This document shows, piece after piece, positions 16,571 through 23,117 of a DNA stretch of 27,463 nt (positions within the stretch are counted from its first letter, which is position 1; each line of letters starts with the position of its first letter). The stretch is from contig DFWZ01000034.1 in NCBI GenBank assembly GCA_002381565.1, positions 1-27,463 on the forward strand, given 5' to 3'. This DNA is from Gallionella sp. UBA4121. Lineage in GTDB: Bacteria > Pseudomonadota > Gammaproteobacteria > Burkholderiales > Gallionellaceae. The position numbers and the translations under genes are program-made. Under the pieces are notes generated by a model. It did not search any database. It saw nothing but the letters and a program-made list of their open reading frames with translations, and had not been told where the DNA came from.

Positions 16571-17193
16571 CGCTCCCAATCCTCTATTCTTTTCGCCGTT
16601 GTCCTTATGCGATGCGCGCACGTATGGCGTTGCATGCCAGCGGCGTATCGGCTGAATTACGCGAAGTCGACTTAAGCCACAAGCCTGATCACATGCTGGC
16701 GGCCTCTCCCAAGGGCAGCGTGCCCGTTCTGGTATTGCCGGATGGCAGTGTCATCGACGAGAGTTGGGACATCATGCAATGGGCCCTGCACCGGCATGAC
16801 CCGGAAAACTGGCTGGGTGAGCAGGATGCTTATCTTTTAGCCGCCGGGCCGTTGATCAGCGCCAACGATACCAGCTTCAAGCTGTCTCTGGATCGTTACA
16901 AATACGCCGACAGCCATGCGGCACGCACGGATTATCGCGCCCAGGGCGCGGGTTTTTTACGGCAACTGGAAGAACGCCTGTGTGCAACGCGCTATTTGCT
17001 CGGCAACACGCAATCCATCGCCGATGCAGGCATCTTTCCATTCATTCGCCAGTTTGCCGAAGTCGACAAGGACTGGTTTGCAGAATCGCCCTATCCATTG
17101 CTGCGCACCTGGCTGGCTGGCATTCTGGATTCGCCCCGCTTTGCTGCGATCATGCTGAAGTCTCCTTTGTGGCAACCAAATCCTGAATCCTAG
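16567..17193 (+). CDS. Glutathione S-transferase / glutaredoxin-2-like protein
   Basis: This is a 208-aa two-domain GST-fold protein. The N-terminal thioredoxin-like domain has ILYSFRRCPYAMRARMAL, with Cys12 in a CPYA motif close to the CPYC of glutaredoxin 2. The cis-proline segment is GSVPVLVLPDG and the glutathione gamma-glutamyl site is the following IDESWDI. The C-terminal helical domain runs from about residue 85. The start must be upstream of the CPYA motif. The only candidate is TTG at 16567, which overlaps the trpD stop as TTGA. The last residues, PNPES, and the stop codon are encoded inside a dispersed ATCCTG-type repeat. It may act in thiol redox or detoxification; the substrate is unknown. 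It is cotranslated with trpD by position. Confidence 0.8.
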   Translation: MTLPILYSFRRCPYAMRARMALHASGVSAELREVDLSHKPDHMLAASPKGSVPVLVLPDGSVIDESWDIMQWALHRHDPENWLGEQDAYLLAAGPLISANDTSFKLSLDRYKYADSHAARTDYRAQGAGFLRQLEERLCATRYLLGNTQSIADAGIFPFIRQFAEVDKDWFAESPYPLLRTWLAGILDSPRFAAIMLKSPLWQPNPES

Positions 17194-17213
17194 ATCCCGA
17201 ATCCTGCATCCTG
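17179..17213. repeat. ATCCTG-type dispersed repeat, inverted copy
   Basis: Units of AATCCTG, ATCCTAG, ATCCCGA, ATCCTGC and ATCCTG run through the end of the GST gene. The reverse complement of 17181-17205 matches 2561-2585 at 23 of 25 positions by my alignment. The repeat supplies the stop codon of the GST gene and ends just before the htpG promoter. Confidence 0.7.
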
Positions 17214-17223
17214 CTTTCCCCCT

Positions 17224-17251
17224 CTTGAAAATCTGCAAATCTGCCCCATCT
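17224..17251 (+). promoter_or_regulatory. Sigma-32 (RpoH) heat-shock promoter of htpG
   Basis: CTTGAAA at 17224-17230 and CCCCATCT at 17244-17251 are separated by 13 bases. This matches the known sigma-32 consensus (CTTGAAA, 11-16 bases, CCCCATNT) essentially perfectly. It lies 37 bases before the htpG start codon, correctly oriented. htpG is a classical sigma-32 gene, so the match is unlikely to be chance. Confidence 0.9.
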
Positions 17252-17288
17252 AGTCGCCATTCTCTTCAATCGTAAATTAAGGACTGGC

Positions 17289-19187
17289 ATGACTGAAAAT
17301 ACTAACCGCGAAACGATGGGGTTTCAGACGGAAGTTAAACAACTTCTGCAATTGATGATCCACTCCCTGTATTCCAACCGCGAAATCTTTCTGCGCGAAC
17401 TGGTATCCAACGCATCCGATGCCTGCGACAAGTTGAGATTTGAAGGATTGCACAATGACGCGATGTTCGAGAACGATTCCGAGTTGCAGATTCGCCTGAG
17501 TTACGACAAGGAAGCCCGCACGCTCTCGATTGCCGACAACGGCATCGGCATGAACCGCGACGAAGTCATCAACAATCTGGGCACGATTGCAAAATCTGGC
17601 ACGCGCGAATTCTTCTCCAAATTAAGCGGCGACCAGCAAAAAGATGCGGGGCTGATCGGCCAGTTCGGGGTCGGCTTCTATTCCGCCTTTATCGTGGCTG
17701 ACAAGGTCGTGGTGACAACCCGCCGCGCCGGCGAAAATACCGATCAGGGCGTCTCCTGGGAGTCGGATGGCGGCGGCGAGTTCAGTATAGCCATGGTTGA
17801 AAAAGCGCAGCGCGGCACTACCATCACCCTGCACCTCAGGGAAGATCAGGATGATCTGCTCTCCGGCCACAAGATACGCTCCATCATCCGCAAATATTCC
17901 GATCACATCGTCCAGCCCATCGTGATGAAGAAGGAGGAATGGAAAGACGGCAATCAGGTCGTCACCGATGAAGACGAGACCGTCAATCAGGCATCCGCAC
18001 TGTGGGCGCGTTCCAAAAACGAAATTACCGACGATGAATACAAGGCGTTCTACAAACATGTCGGACACGACTACGATGATCCGCTGGCCTGGACGCATGC
18101 CCGCGTGGAAGGCCGTCAGGAATACACCCAGCTGCTCTACGTGCCTGCCCGTGCACCGTTCGATTTGTGGGATCACAAAGCCCAGCACGGCATCAAGCTC
18201 TATGTGAAACGCGTGTTCATCATGGACGATGCGGAACAGCTGTTGCCATCCTATCTGCGCTTTGTGCGCGGCATCGTCGATTCCAACAACCTGCCATTGA
18301 ACGTGTCGCGCGAAATCCTTCAGGAATCGAAAGACATCAAGGCTATCCGCGAAGGTTGCACAAAGAAGGTGCTCGGCCTGCTGGAAGATATGGCCGCCAA
18401 TGAAGCGGACAAATTCAGCACATTCTGGGGTGAATTCGGCCAGGTGACCAAGGAAGGCGTAGGGCAGGATTTCGCCAACAAGGACAAGATCGCAGGGCTG
18501 TTGCGTTTCGCGTCGACTCATTCCGACACACCGGCTGAGACCGTATCACTCAGCGATTACATCGACCGGATGAAGGAGGGTCAGGACAAGATTTACTACA
18601 TCACCGCCGATACGTTTAACGCCGCGAAGAACAGTCCGCATCTTGAAGTATTCCGCAAGAAAGGCATCGAAGTGCTGCTGCTCTCTGCACGCGTGGACGA
18701 GTGGGTCGTGGGCTCACTGACTGAATTCAAGGAAAAGTCCCTGGTATCCGTTGCCAAAGGCGGGCTGGATCTGGGTGCACTCGAAGATGAAGCCGAAAAA
18801 CAGGATCAGGAAAAACAGGCAAGCGAGCACAAGGAACTGACCGGCAAGATCGAAACCAGTCTTTCCGGACGCGTCAAGGAAGTTCGCGTCACCCATCGCC
18901 TGACCGACTCCCCGGCCTGTCTCGTGGCAGACGAAGATGACATGAGCGGCAACATGGCGCGCATGCTCAAGGCTGCCGGCCAGAAAATACCGGAATCGCT
19001 GCCGATACTGGAAATCAATCCGCAACATCCGGTGGTGATCCGACTGAAGGCTGAAACCCAGCACTTCGATGACTGGGCTGCTGTGTTGTTCGACCAGGCC
19101 TTGCTGGCCGAAGGCGGACAACTCGACGACCCGGCCGGCTTCGTCAAGCGCATCAACCATCTGATGCTGGAGATGCGCGCAAGCTGA
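17289..19187 (+). CDS. htpG: Molecular chaperone HtpG (Hsp90)
   Basis: This is a 632-aa cytoplasmic Hsp90. The GHKL ATPase motifs are in order: ELVSNASDACDKLR, the ADNGIGM nucleotide loop, NLGTIAKSGTREF and GQFGVGFYSAF. The middle domain has PFDLWD, IKLYVKRVFIMDD and LPLNVSREILQ, which includes the catalytic-loop Arg. The C-terminal dimerisation domain carries LPILEINPQHPVV. The length matches bacterial HtpG. AAGGA five bases before the ATG fixes the start. A sigma-32 promoter lies upstream and a GC-rich terminator downstream, so it is probably a single-gene unit. The stop codon is part of a palindrome, TGACACGATAGTGTCA. Confidence 0.98.
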   Translation: MTENTNRETMGFQTEVKQLLQLMIHSLYSNREIFLRELVSNASDACDKLRFEGLHNDAMFENDSELQIRLSYDKEARTLSIADNGIGMNRDEVINNLGTIAKSGTREFFSKLSGDQQKDAGLIGQFGVGFYSAFIVADKVVVTTRRAGENTDQGVSWESDGGGEFSIAMVEKAQRGTTITLHLREDQDDLLSGHKIRSIIRKYSDHIVQPIVMKKEEWKDGNQVVTDEDETVNQASALWARSKNEITDDEYKAFYKHVGHDYDDPLAWTHARVEGRQEYTQLLYVPARAPFDLWDHKAQHGIKLYVKRVFIMDDAEQLLPSYLRFVRGIVDSNNLPLNVSREILQESKDIKAIREGCTKKVLGLLEDMAANEADKFSTFWGEFGQVTKEGVGQDFANKDKIAGLLRFASTHSDTPAETVSLSDYIDRMKEGQDKIYYITADTFNAAKNSPHLEVFRKKGIEVLLLSARVDEWVVGSLTEFKEKSLVSVAKGGLDLGALEDEAEKQDQEKQASEHKELTGKIETSLSGRVKEVRVTHRLTDSPACLVADEDDMSGNMARMLKAAGQKIPESLPILEINPQHPVVIRLKAETQHFDDWAAVLFDQALLAEGGQLDDPAGFVKRINHLMLEMRAS

Positions 19188-19219
19188 CACGATAGTGTCA
19201 TCCCCGCGCAGACGGGGAT
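19185..19219. repeat. Palindrome plus GTCATCCCCGCG-type repeat element
   Basis: A perfect inverted repeat TGACAC-GATA-GTGTCA (19185-19200) begins with the htpG stop codon. It runs directly into ATCCCCG-CGCAGA-CGGGGAT (19200-19219), which belongs to the widespread GTCATTCCCGCG...GGAATCCAG intergenic repeat type. A longer relative lies at 24908-24968 in the opposite orientation. Confidence 0.65.
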
Positions 19220-19233
19220 CCAGTAAACAACAG

Positions 19234-19260
19234 GGCCGGAGAAATCCGGCCTTGTCGTTT
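19234..19260 (+). terminator. Rho-independent terminator of htpG
   Basis: GGCCGGA (19234-19240) and TCCGGCC (19245-19251) form a perfect 7-bp stem closed by a GAAA tetraloop. TTGTCGTTTTCGTTT follows. The stem and T-rich tail fit an intrinsic terminator for htpG, and it may also insulate the convergent reverse gene that ends at 19265. Confidence 0.8.
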
Positions 19261-19264
19261 TCGT

Positions 19265-20143
19265 TTAGCTTCGCTCCGAAATCATCATTTCTGAAAGAAA
19301 ATCCGCCACGGTCGGATACCGCAGCCTCACTTGCAACTCGCGCTTCATGCGTTGATTTGTGAGCCTTCTCGATTCGTTCATGAACGAGTACATCACCGGC
19401 GACACGGCATGCTGCACCTCGGCCCGCAACAGGCGCGGCGCATGCGGCAGGTGATACGCTTCGGCCACCGCATCGAAATACTCGCCCATCTTCAACCCGC
19501 TGTCGTCGCTTGCGTGATAGGCACGGCATGACGCAGCCCTTATCAGCGCCGCCACTGCAATCCGCGCCAGATCGTCTGCGTGGATATGATTGGTGTAGCT
19601 GTCTTCCGCATCCACGATACACGGCGTAGCCAACTTCAACCGGTCAATCGGCAGGCGGTCACCGGCATAAATACCCGGAACACGCAGAATGCTTGCCCGT
19701 ACCCTGTTGCGCCTCGCCCAGTCGCGAATTTGCTGTTCTGCATCTACCCGCAGCTTGCCGCGCGCCGATTGCGCATTAAGAGGGCGCGTCTCGCTAACCC
19801 ACGCCCCGCCGCAATCACCATACACGCCGCTGGTGCTGATGTAGACCATGCGTTCCGGCGATGTCCTCTGCGATAATACGCCCAGCAGATTGCGCGTGCG
19901 AATGTCAGAGTCTCCGGTCGATGATGGCGGGGCGAAGTGCAGCACCGCATCGGCAAGACCCTTGATGCGCGTCAGGCTGGCACGGTTATCAAGGTCGCCG
20001 ATGACCGGCGTTACCCCCATTTTTCGCAACTTTGCGCAATAGCCGGGATTGCGCACCAGCGCATACACGCGATAGCGCTCTGTGAGCAGGGGAATGGTGC
20101 GCAGTGCCACGTCACCACATCCGACAATGAGTATTCGTTTCAT
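19265..20143 (-). CDS. NAD(P)-binding SDR-like epimerase/dehydratase family protein
   Basis: This is a 292-aa protein with an N-terminal Rossmann motif, ILIVGCGDVA, then the acidic GDLDNRASL and VLHFAPPSSTGDSD. STSGVYGDCGGAWVSE and VPGIYAGDRLPIDRL follow, as in extended SDR (YeeZ-like) proteins. A NHIHADDLARI segment is typical of epimerase-family C-terminal domains. The YxxxK catalytic pair is not visible, so enzymatic activity is uncertain; many YeeZ-like proteins are uncharacterised. The start MKRILIV at 20143 is preferred over an upstream in-frame ATG at 20194, because the Rossmann motif begins right after it. It is convergent with htpG and divergent from the ferredoxin-type reductase. 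Confidence 0.72.
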   Translation of the reverse strand: MKRILIVGCGDVALRTIPLLTERYRVYALVRNPGYCAKLRKMGVTPVIGDLDNRASLTRIKGLADAVLHFAPPSSTGDSDIRTRNLLGVLSQRTSPERMVYISTSGVYGDCGGAWVSETRPLNAQSARGKLRVDAEQQIRDWARRNRVRASILRVPGIYAGDRLPIDRLKLATPCIVDAEDSYTNHIHADDLARIAVAALIRAASCRAYHASDDSGLKMGEYFDAVAEAYHLPHAPRLLRAEVQHAVSPVMYSFMNESRRLTNQRMKRELQVRLRYPTVADFLSEMMISERS

Positions 20144-20158
20144 ATGCGAATTATGCGT

Positions 20159-20164
20159 TAAAAT
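20159..20164 (+). promoter_or_regulatory. Possible -10 box upstream of the 2Fe-2S reductase
   Basis: TAAAAT within GCGTTAAAATCCGCC lies in the 56-base divergent gap, 35 bases before the next start codon. No good -35 hexamer is correctly spaced. The call is tentative. Confidence 0.3.
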
Positions 20165-20199
20165 CCGCCCTTTCGCGTAACGCCTTACCGACACAGATC

Positions 20200-21219
20200 A
20201 TGACTTATCAGACCACGATACAACCCAGCGGCCACCAGTTTCCCATCGAGGAGCATGAAACACTGCTCGAAGCAGCGCTTCGGCATGGCTATGCCCTGCC
20301 CTACAGCTGCCGTGACGGCGTGTGCGGCGCGTGCAAGGGACGTGTGCTGCAAGGACAAGTGGATTACGGCAAGCATCAGGACAGCACCCTGACAGACATG
20401 GAAAAGGCGGCAGGTCTGGCCTTGTTCTGCTGCGCCACGCCGCTGTCTGACCTAGTGATTGAATGCAAGGAGATCAGTGCGGTAAAGGATATTCAGATCA
20501 AGACCATGCCTTGCCGCGTGCACAGCATGGAAAGGCCAGCCGTTGACGTGATGGTACTGAAACTCAAGTTGCCAGCCAATGAACGGCTGCAATTCCTCGC
20601 CGGCCAATACATAGACATCCTGCTCAAGGATCAAAAGCCGCGCAGTTTTTCACTGGCCAATGCCCCGCACAACGATGAGTTTCTTGAATTGCATATCCGC
20701 AATATCACAGGAGGCGCTTTCACACACCATGTATTCGAGGAAATGAAAGAGCGCGACATCCTGCGCTTCAAGGGCCCGCTGGGCACTTTTTTCCTGCGCG
20801 AGGATACCGACAAGCCGATCATTTTTGTAGCCTCCGGCACCGGCTTTGCGCCGATCAAGGCCATCATCGAACACGCGCTGTATATCGGTATGAAACGACC
20901 CATGCACTTCTACTGGGGCGCACGCAAGTTATCCGATCTGTATATGCTGGATATGGCAAGAGACTGGGAGTCGCAGGGAATTGTATTCACCCCGGTGCTC
21001 TCTGACGCCCTGCCCGAAGACAACTGGCAAGGTCGCACAGGCTTCGTGCACCGTGCGGTGATGGATGACTACAGCGACCTGTCCGCATTTGAAGTCTACG
21101 TGTGCGGTGCGCCCATCGTCGTCGAGGCTGCGCACACCGATTTCACCACCCAGCGCGGCTTGCCGAATGAGGCGTTCTTCTCGGACGCGTTCACCTTCGC
21201 ACCCAAGACGCCTGCCTGA
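20200..21219 (+). CDS. 2Fe-2S ferredoxin-type FAD/NAD(P) reductase (AscD/CDP-6-deoxyglucoseen reductase-like)
   Basis: This is a 339-aa iron-sulfur flavoprotein. Residues 1-95 form a plant-type ferredoxin domain with ligands Cys37, Cys42, Cys45 and Cys77 (CRDGVCGAC ... LFCCATP). The FAD-binding motif RSFSLANAP lies near residue 147. The NAD(P)-binding domain has VASGTGFAPIKAIIEHAL, and YVCGAP near the end is the usual C-terminal motif. Such proteins pass electrons from NAD(P)H through FAD to the 2Fe-2S cluster and on to a partner oxygenase or dehydratase. Betaproteobacteria often carry one near core genes and name it CDP-6-deoxy-delta-3,4-glucoseen reductase, although no such sugar pathway is present here. 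The partner is unknown. It stands alone, followed by hairpins. Confidence 0.85.
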   Translation: MTYQTTIQPSGHQFPIEEHETLLEAALRHGYALPYSCRDGVCGACKGRVLQGQVDYGKHQDSTLTDMEKAAGLALFCCATPLSDLVIECKEISAVKDIQIKTMPCRVHSMERPAVDVMVLKLKLPANERLQFLAGQYIDILLKDQKPRSFSLANAPHNDEFLELHIRNITGGAFTHHVFEEMKERDILRFKGPLGTFFLREDTDKPIIFVASGTGFAPIKAIIEHALYIGMKRPMHFYWGARKLSDLYMLDMARDWESQGIVFTPVLSDALPEDNWQGRTGFVHRAVMDDYSDLSAFEVYVCGAPIVVEAAHTDFTTQRGLPNEAFFSDAFTFAPKTPA

Positions 21220-21250
21220 TCAGGCAGGTAATGTGGCAGGATGCTGCCAC
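21211..21250 (+). terminator. Two adjacent hairpins after the 2Fe-2S reductase
   Basis: CCTGCCTGATCAGGCAGG (21211-21228) is an 18-bp perfect palindrome containing the stop codon of the reductase. GTGGCAG-GATG-CTGCCAC (21233-21250) is a second perfect stem. No long T run follows, so these may slow or end transcription or protect the 3' end rather than act as a textbook terminator. Confidence 0.5.
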
Positions 21251-21318
21251 TTAACTTCCCTTGCGACAAATTTGCCACGCAGCAGTCCTGTCCAGTGGCA
21301 CCTGTGCTAAGTCTCGAC

Positions 21319-21360
21319 TTGACAATACCCTAATTGGGTTTTAACATGCCCGTTATGGGT
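21319..21360 (+). promoter_or_regulatory. Promoter with two CCC-N5-GGGT operator-like repeats for the MNT-HEPN pair
   Basis: TTGACA (21319-21324) and TAACAT (21342-21347) are spaced by 17 bases. ACCC-TAATT-GGGT (21327-21339) sits between them. GCCC-GTTAT-GGGT (21348-21360) lies just after the -10 box. The two half-site pairs share the same 5-base spacer and are 21 bp apart, close to two helical turns. The winged-helix domain of the adjacent gene is the obvious candidate to bind them, which would mean autoregulation. The predicted transcription start would fall at about 21354. Confidence 0.55.
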
Positions 21361-21987
21361 ATTTACGCAGATGCATTGTTTACGAAGACACAACAGCGGG
21401 TGTTGGCAGTGCTATTTGGTCAGCCACACCGTTCGTTCTACGCCAATGAAATAATTTCATTGGCGGCGTCGGGTTCAGGTGCCGTGCAACGTGAGTTAGC
21501 GCGACTGGAAGCAGCCGCCTTAGTGACAGTGCGGCGAGTGGGTAATCAGAAGCATTACCAGGCCAATCACGACGCGCCGATTTTTTCAGAGTTGCGTGGC
21601 ATTGTCCTGAAAACGTTCGGTGTGGTCGATGTGTTGCGCGCCGCGCTCCAACCGTTATGGTCACAAGTTGAACTGGCATTTGTCTACGGCTCGCTGGCCA
21701 AAGGCACTGAGCAGGCCGGCAGTGATATTGATTTGCTGGTGGTCGGTGCGCTGCCATCGAACGCACAATTGCTGGAAGCCCTGTTACCAGCCCAGACCCA
21801 ACTGGGTCGCGTAGTAAACCCGACACTCTATACGCCAGACGAGTTCGCTCAACGTGTACGCGATGGCAAATCATTTATCATGCGCGTGCTGGAGCAACCT
21901 AAAATCTTTGTTAAAGGATCAGAGCATGATATTTCAAAACTCAGTTCCACTGGCGAATCTGGCGCGCATCGGCAAGCTCAAGACTGA
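21346..21987 (+). CDS. Winged-helix/minimal nucleotidyltransferase protein (MNT antitoxin candidate)
   Basis: This is a protein of about 213 aa. Residues 1-75 look like a winged-helix DNA-binding domain (QRVLAVLFGQPHRSFYANEII, then GSGAVQRELARLEAAALVTVRRVGNQKHYQAN). From about residue 108 comes a minimal nucleotidyltransferase domain with VYGSLAKGTEQAGSDIDLLVV, an exact GSx10DxD motif (Gly115, Ser116, Asp127, Asp129). In characterised MNT-HEPN systems the nucleotidyltransferase is the antitoxin and AMPylates or otherwise neutralises the HEPN toxin. The next gene overlaps this one by 62 bases, the usual tight pairing. ATG at 21346 is chosen. TTG at 21334 and ATG at 21355 are alternatives; the last would be nearly leaderless if the predicted promoter is right. 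Confidence 0.8.
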   Translation: MPVMGIYADALFTKTQQRVLAVLFGQPHRSFYANEIISLAASGSGAVQRELARLEAAALVTVRRVGNQKHYQANHDAPIFSELRGIVLKTFGVVDVLRAALQPLWSQVELAFVYGSLAKGTEQAGSDIDLLVVGALPSNAQLLEALLPAQTQLGRVVNPTLYTPDEFAQRVRDGKSFIMRVLEQPKIFVKGSEHDISKLSSTGESGAHRQAQD

Positions 21988-22387
21988 ACCACCTGATGCA
22001 CGCGAAAGAGCGGGTTTATTGCATTCCGCTACCGTTCGGTTACAGGATGCCAGACAAACCATCCTCTCATTGGAAAGCCGTTTTGATCTTGCCTATAATG
22101 CCGCGCATGCAGCCGCATTGTCTGCACTGCGCTGGCATGGTTATCGCAGCGAAAATCGCTATCTGGTATTTCAATGCCTGGAACATACGCTTGGATTCAC
22201 GCCGGAACAGTGGCTCCTGCTCAACCAGGCGCACAATAAACGCAATCTTGCCGAATATGAAGGCGAGCTCGATGTCACAGCAGGCTTTGTCGCGGAACTG
22301 ATTGAAAATGTCGCCCATTTGATAGCCGCATCTCAATCCCTTGAGATCGCACATGATGGCGCTACAAGGACTGTACCACCACCGTAA
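21926..22387 (+). CDS. HEPN-like partner of the nucleotidyltransferase (toxin candidate)
   Basis: This is a 153-aa, mostly helical protein that starts inside the nucleotidyltransferase gene. GGA lies about eight bases before its ATG. The helix pattern (RAGLLHSATVRLQDARQTIL, FDLAYNAAHAAALSALRWHGY, NRYLVFQCLEHTLG, a final helix of VAELIENVAHLI) is that of HEPN proteins encoded beside MNT partners. The conserved position reads HNKRNLAEYEG, with Arg106 and Tyr111. A canonical toxin has R-x4-H-x-Y, but here Tyr replaces the His. It may be a divergent HEPN group or one without RNase activity. The family is inferred from context and helix pattern. Composition becomes more AT-rich after its end. Confidence 0.65.
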   Translation: MIFQNSVPLANLARIGKLKTEPPDARERAGLLHSATVRLQDARQTILSLESRFDLAYNAAHAAALSALRWHGYRSENRYLVFQCLEHTLGFTPEQWLLLNQAHNKRNLAEYEGELDVTAGFVAELIENVAHLIAASQSLEIAHDGATRTVPPP

Positions 22388-22418
22388 CTTGCACCGTTGC
22401 CAAATGAGCTCTCAAAGG

Positions 22419-22555
22419 ATGTTGCATAAAATCCATGCTATAAACCCACCAAGACATCAACCGCGCGTCGATTCGGATGTGATGGCCTGTCTGAAGTCAC
22501 AAGCAAAGGTTATCAGACGCGCTTCAATGCGATGCTGCATGAAATGAAACACTAA
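22419..22555 (+). pseudogene. Frameshifted remnant of a BrnA-type antitoxin
   Basis: The frame from 22419 reads RVDSDVMACLKSQ. A one-base loss near 22500-22503 then shifts the rest, and the next frame continues KGYQTRFNAMLHEMKH and a stop at 22553-22555. Joined, this matches the ribbon-helix-helix C terminus of BrnA antitoxins (R-D-DV...K..GKGYQTR.N..L). Only the last 45 or so codons remain. The N terminus and any BrnT toxin gene are missing. It lies 31 bases after the HEPN-like gene, suggesting a toxin-antitoxin hot spot. The call rests on motif recognition by eye. Confidence 0.6.
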
Positions 22556-22613
22556 ACGCAATGTTCAATCAAGTTTGACGCTATCGATTGCACAACAACC
22601 GCTGGGAAGGCGG

Positions 22614-22964
22614 CTACCAGTATGAGCAGGCAAGCCACGTCCAGAACGATGTGTGAAAATAAATATTTTCATTGCCAGGAATTAGTGCTTCTCGTCGATA
22701 TTCTTTGTAATTGTCCACGATAGTAAAAATAATTAAACCAACTCGATCCAACACAACGGCAATAGTGGCGCTTAAAACGAGAATGATAGCCACTGTACCT
22801 AAATCCAAAGAAGCCATGCTAATTGTGTTGCCGATCAAAAATAAGCACCAAATATTAATTCGATAACTCAACTTTTTAGAATAGACGCTTTGAAACATTA
22901 AGAAAGAATTGATGATGTATGTTCCCAAGGTCATAAGTAAAACTATAAGTAAAACAGATTTCAT
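22614..22964 (-). CDS. Hypothetical small membrane protein, AT-rich
   Basis: This is a 116-aa protein with about three hydrophobic helices: an N-terminal segment (VLLIVLLMTLGTYIINSFLMF), a middle segment (INIWCLFLIGNTISMASL) and a third (LGTVAIILVLSATIAVVL). GAAAGAG lies about six bases upstream of the ATG. I do not recognise it. Its codons are strongly AT-biased compared with every neighbour, which points to recent transfer. The last 15 or so codons (HTSFWTWLACSYW) fall in GC-rich DNA, so the original gene may have been cut and extended across a recombination junction near 22655. The 153 bases upstream of it (22965-23117) are also AT-rich, and I see no gene there. Confidence 0.5.
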   Translation of the reverse strand: MKSVLLIVLLMTLGTYIINSFLMFQSVYSKKLSYRINIWCLFLIGNTISMASLDLGTVAIILVLSATIAVVLDRVGLIIFTIVDNYKEYRREALIPGNENIYFHTSFWTWLACSYW

Positions 22965-23117
22965 ATGACTCTTTCAGAATTGCTACGGTAAGATAGATGG
23001 TGTAGTAATCGATTTATTTTTCATCGAGTTTGCTGACGCACCAACTTCATAAAATAGAAACCATATATTAATCATCAAATTGCAATAGAAATAGTTCAGC
23101 TCAGCAGGCCATATATT

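Noticed and set aside
17179..17213. CRISPR-like array from repeated ATCCTG units
   Set aside because: The units are 7 bp long and degenerate, without spacers of constant length.
17622..18521. Reverse-strand open frame of about 300 codons inside htpG
   Set aside because: htpG is unmistakable on the other strand; this frame has no family features.
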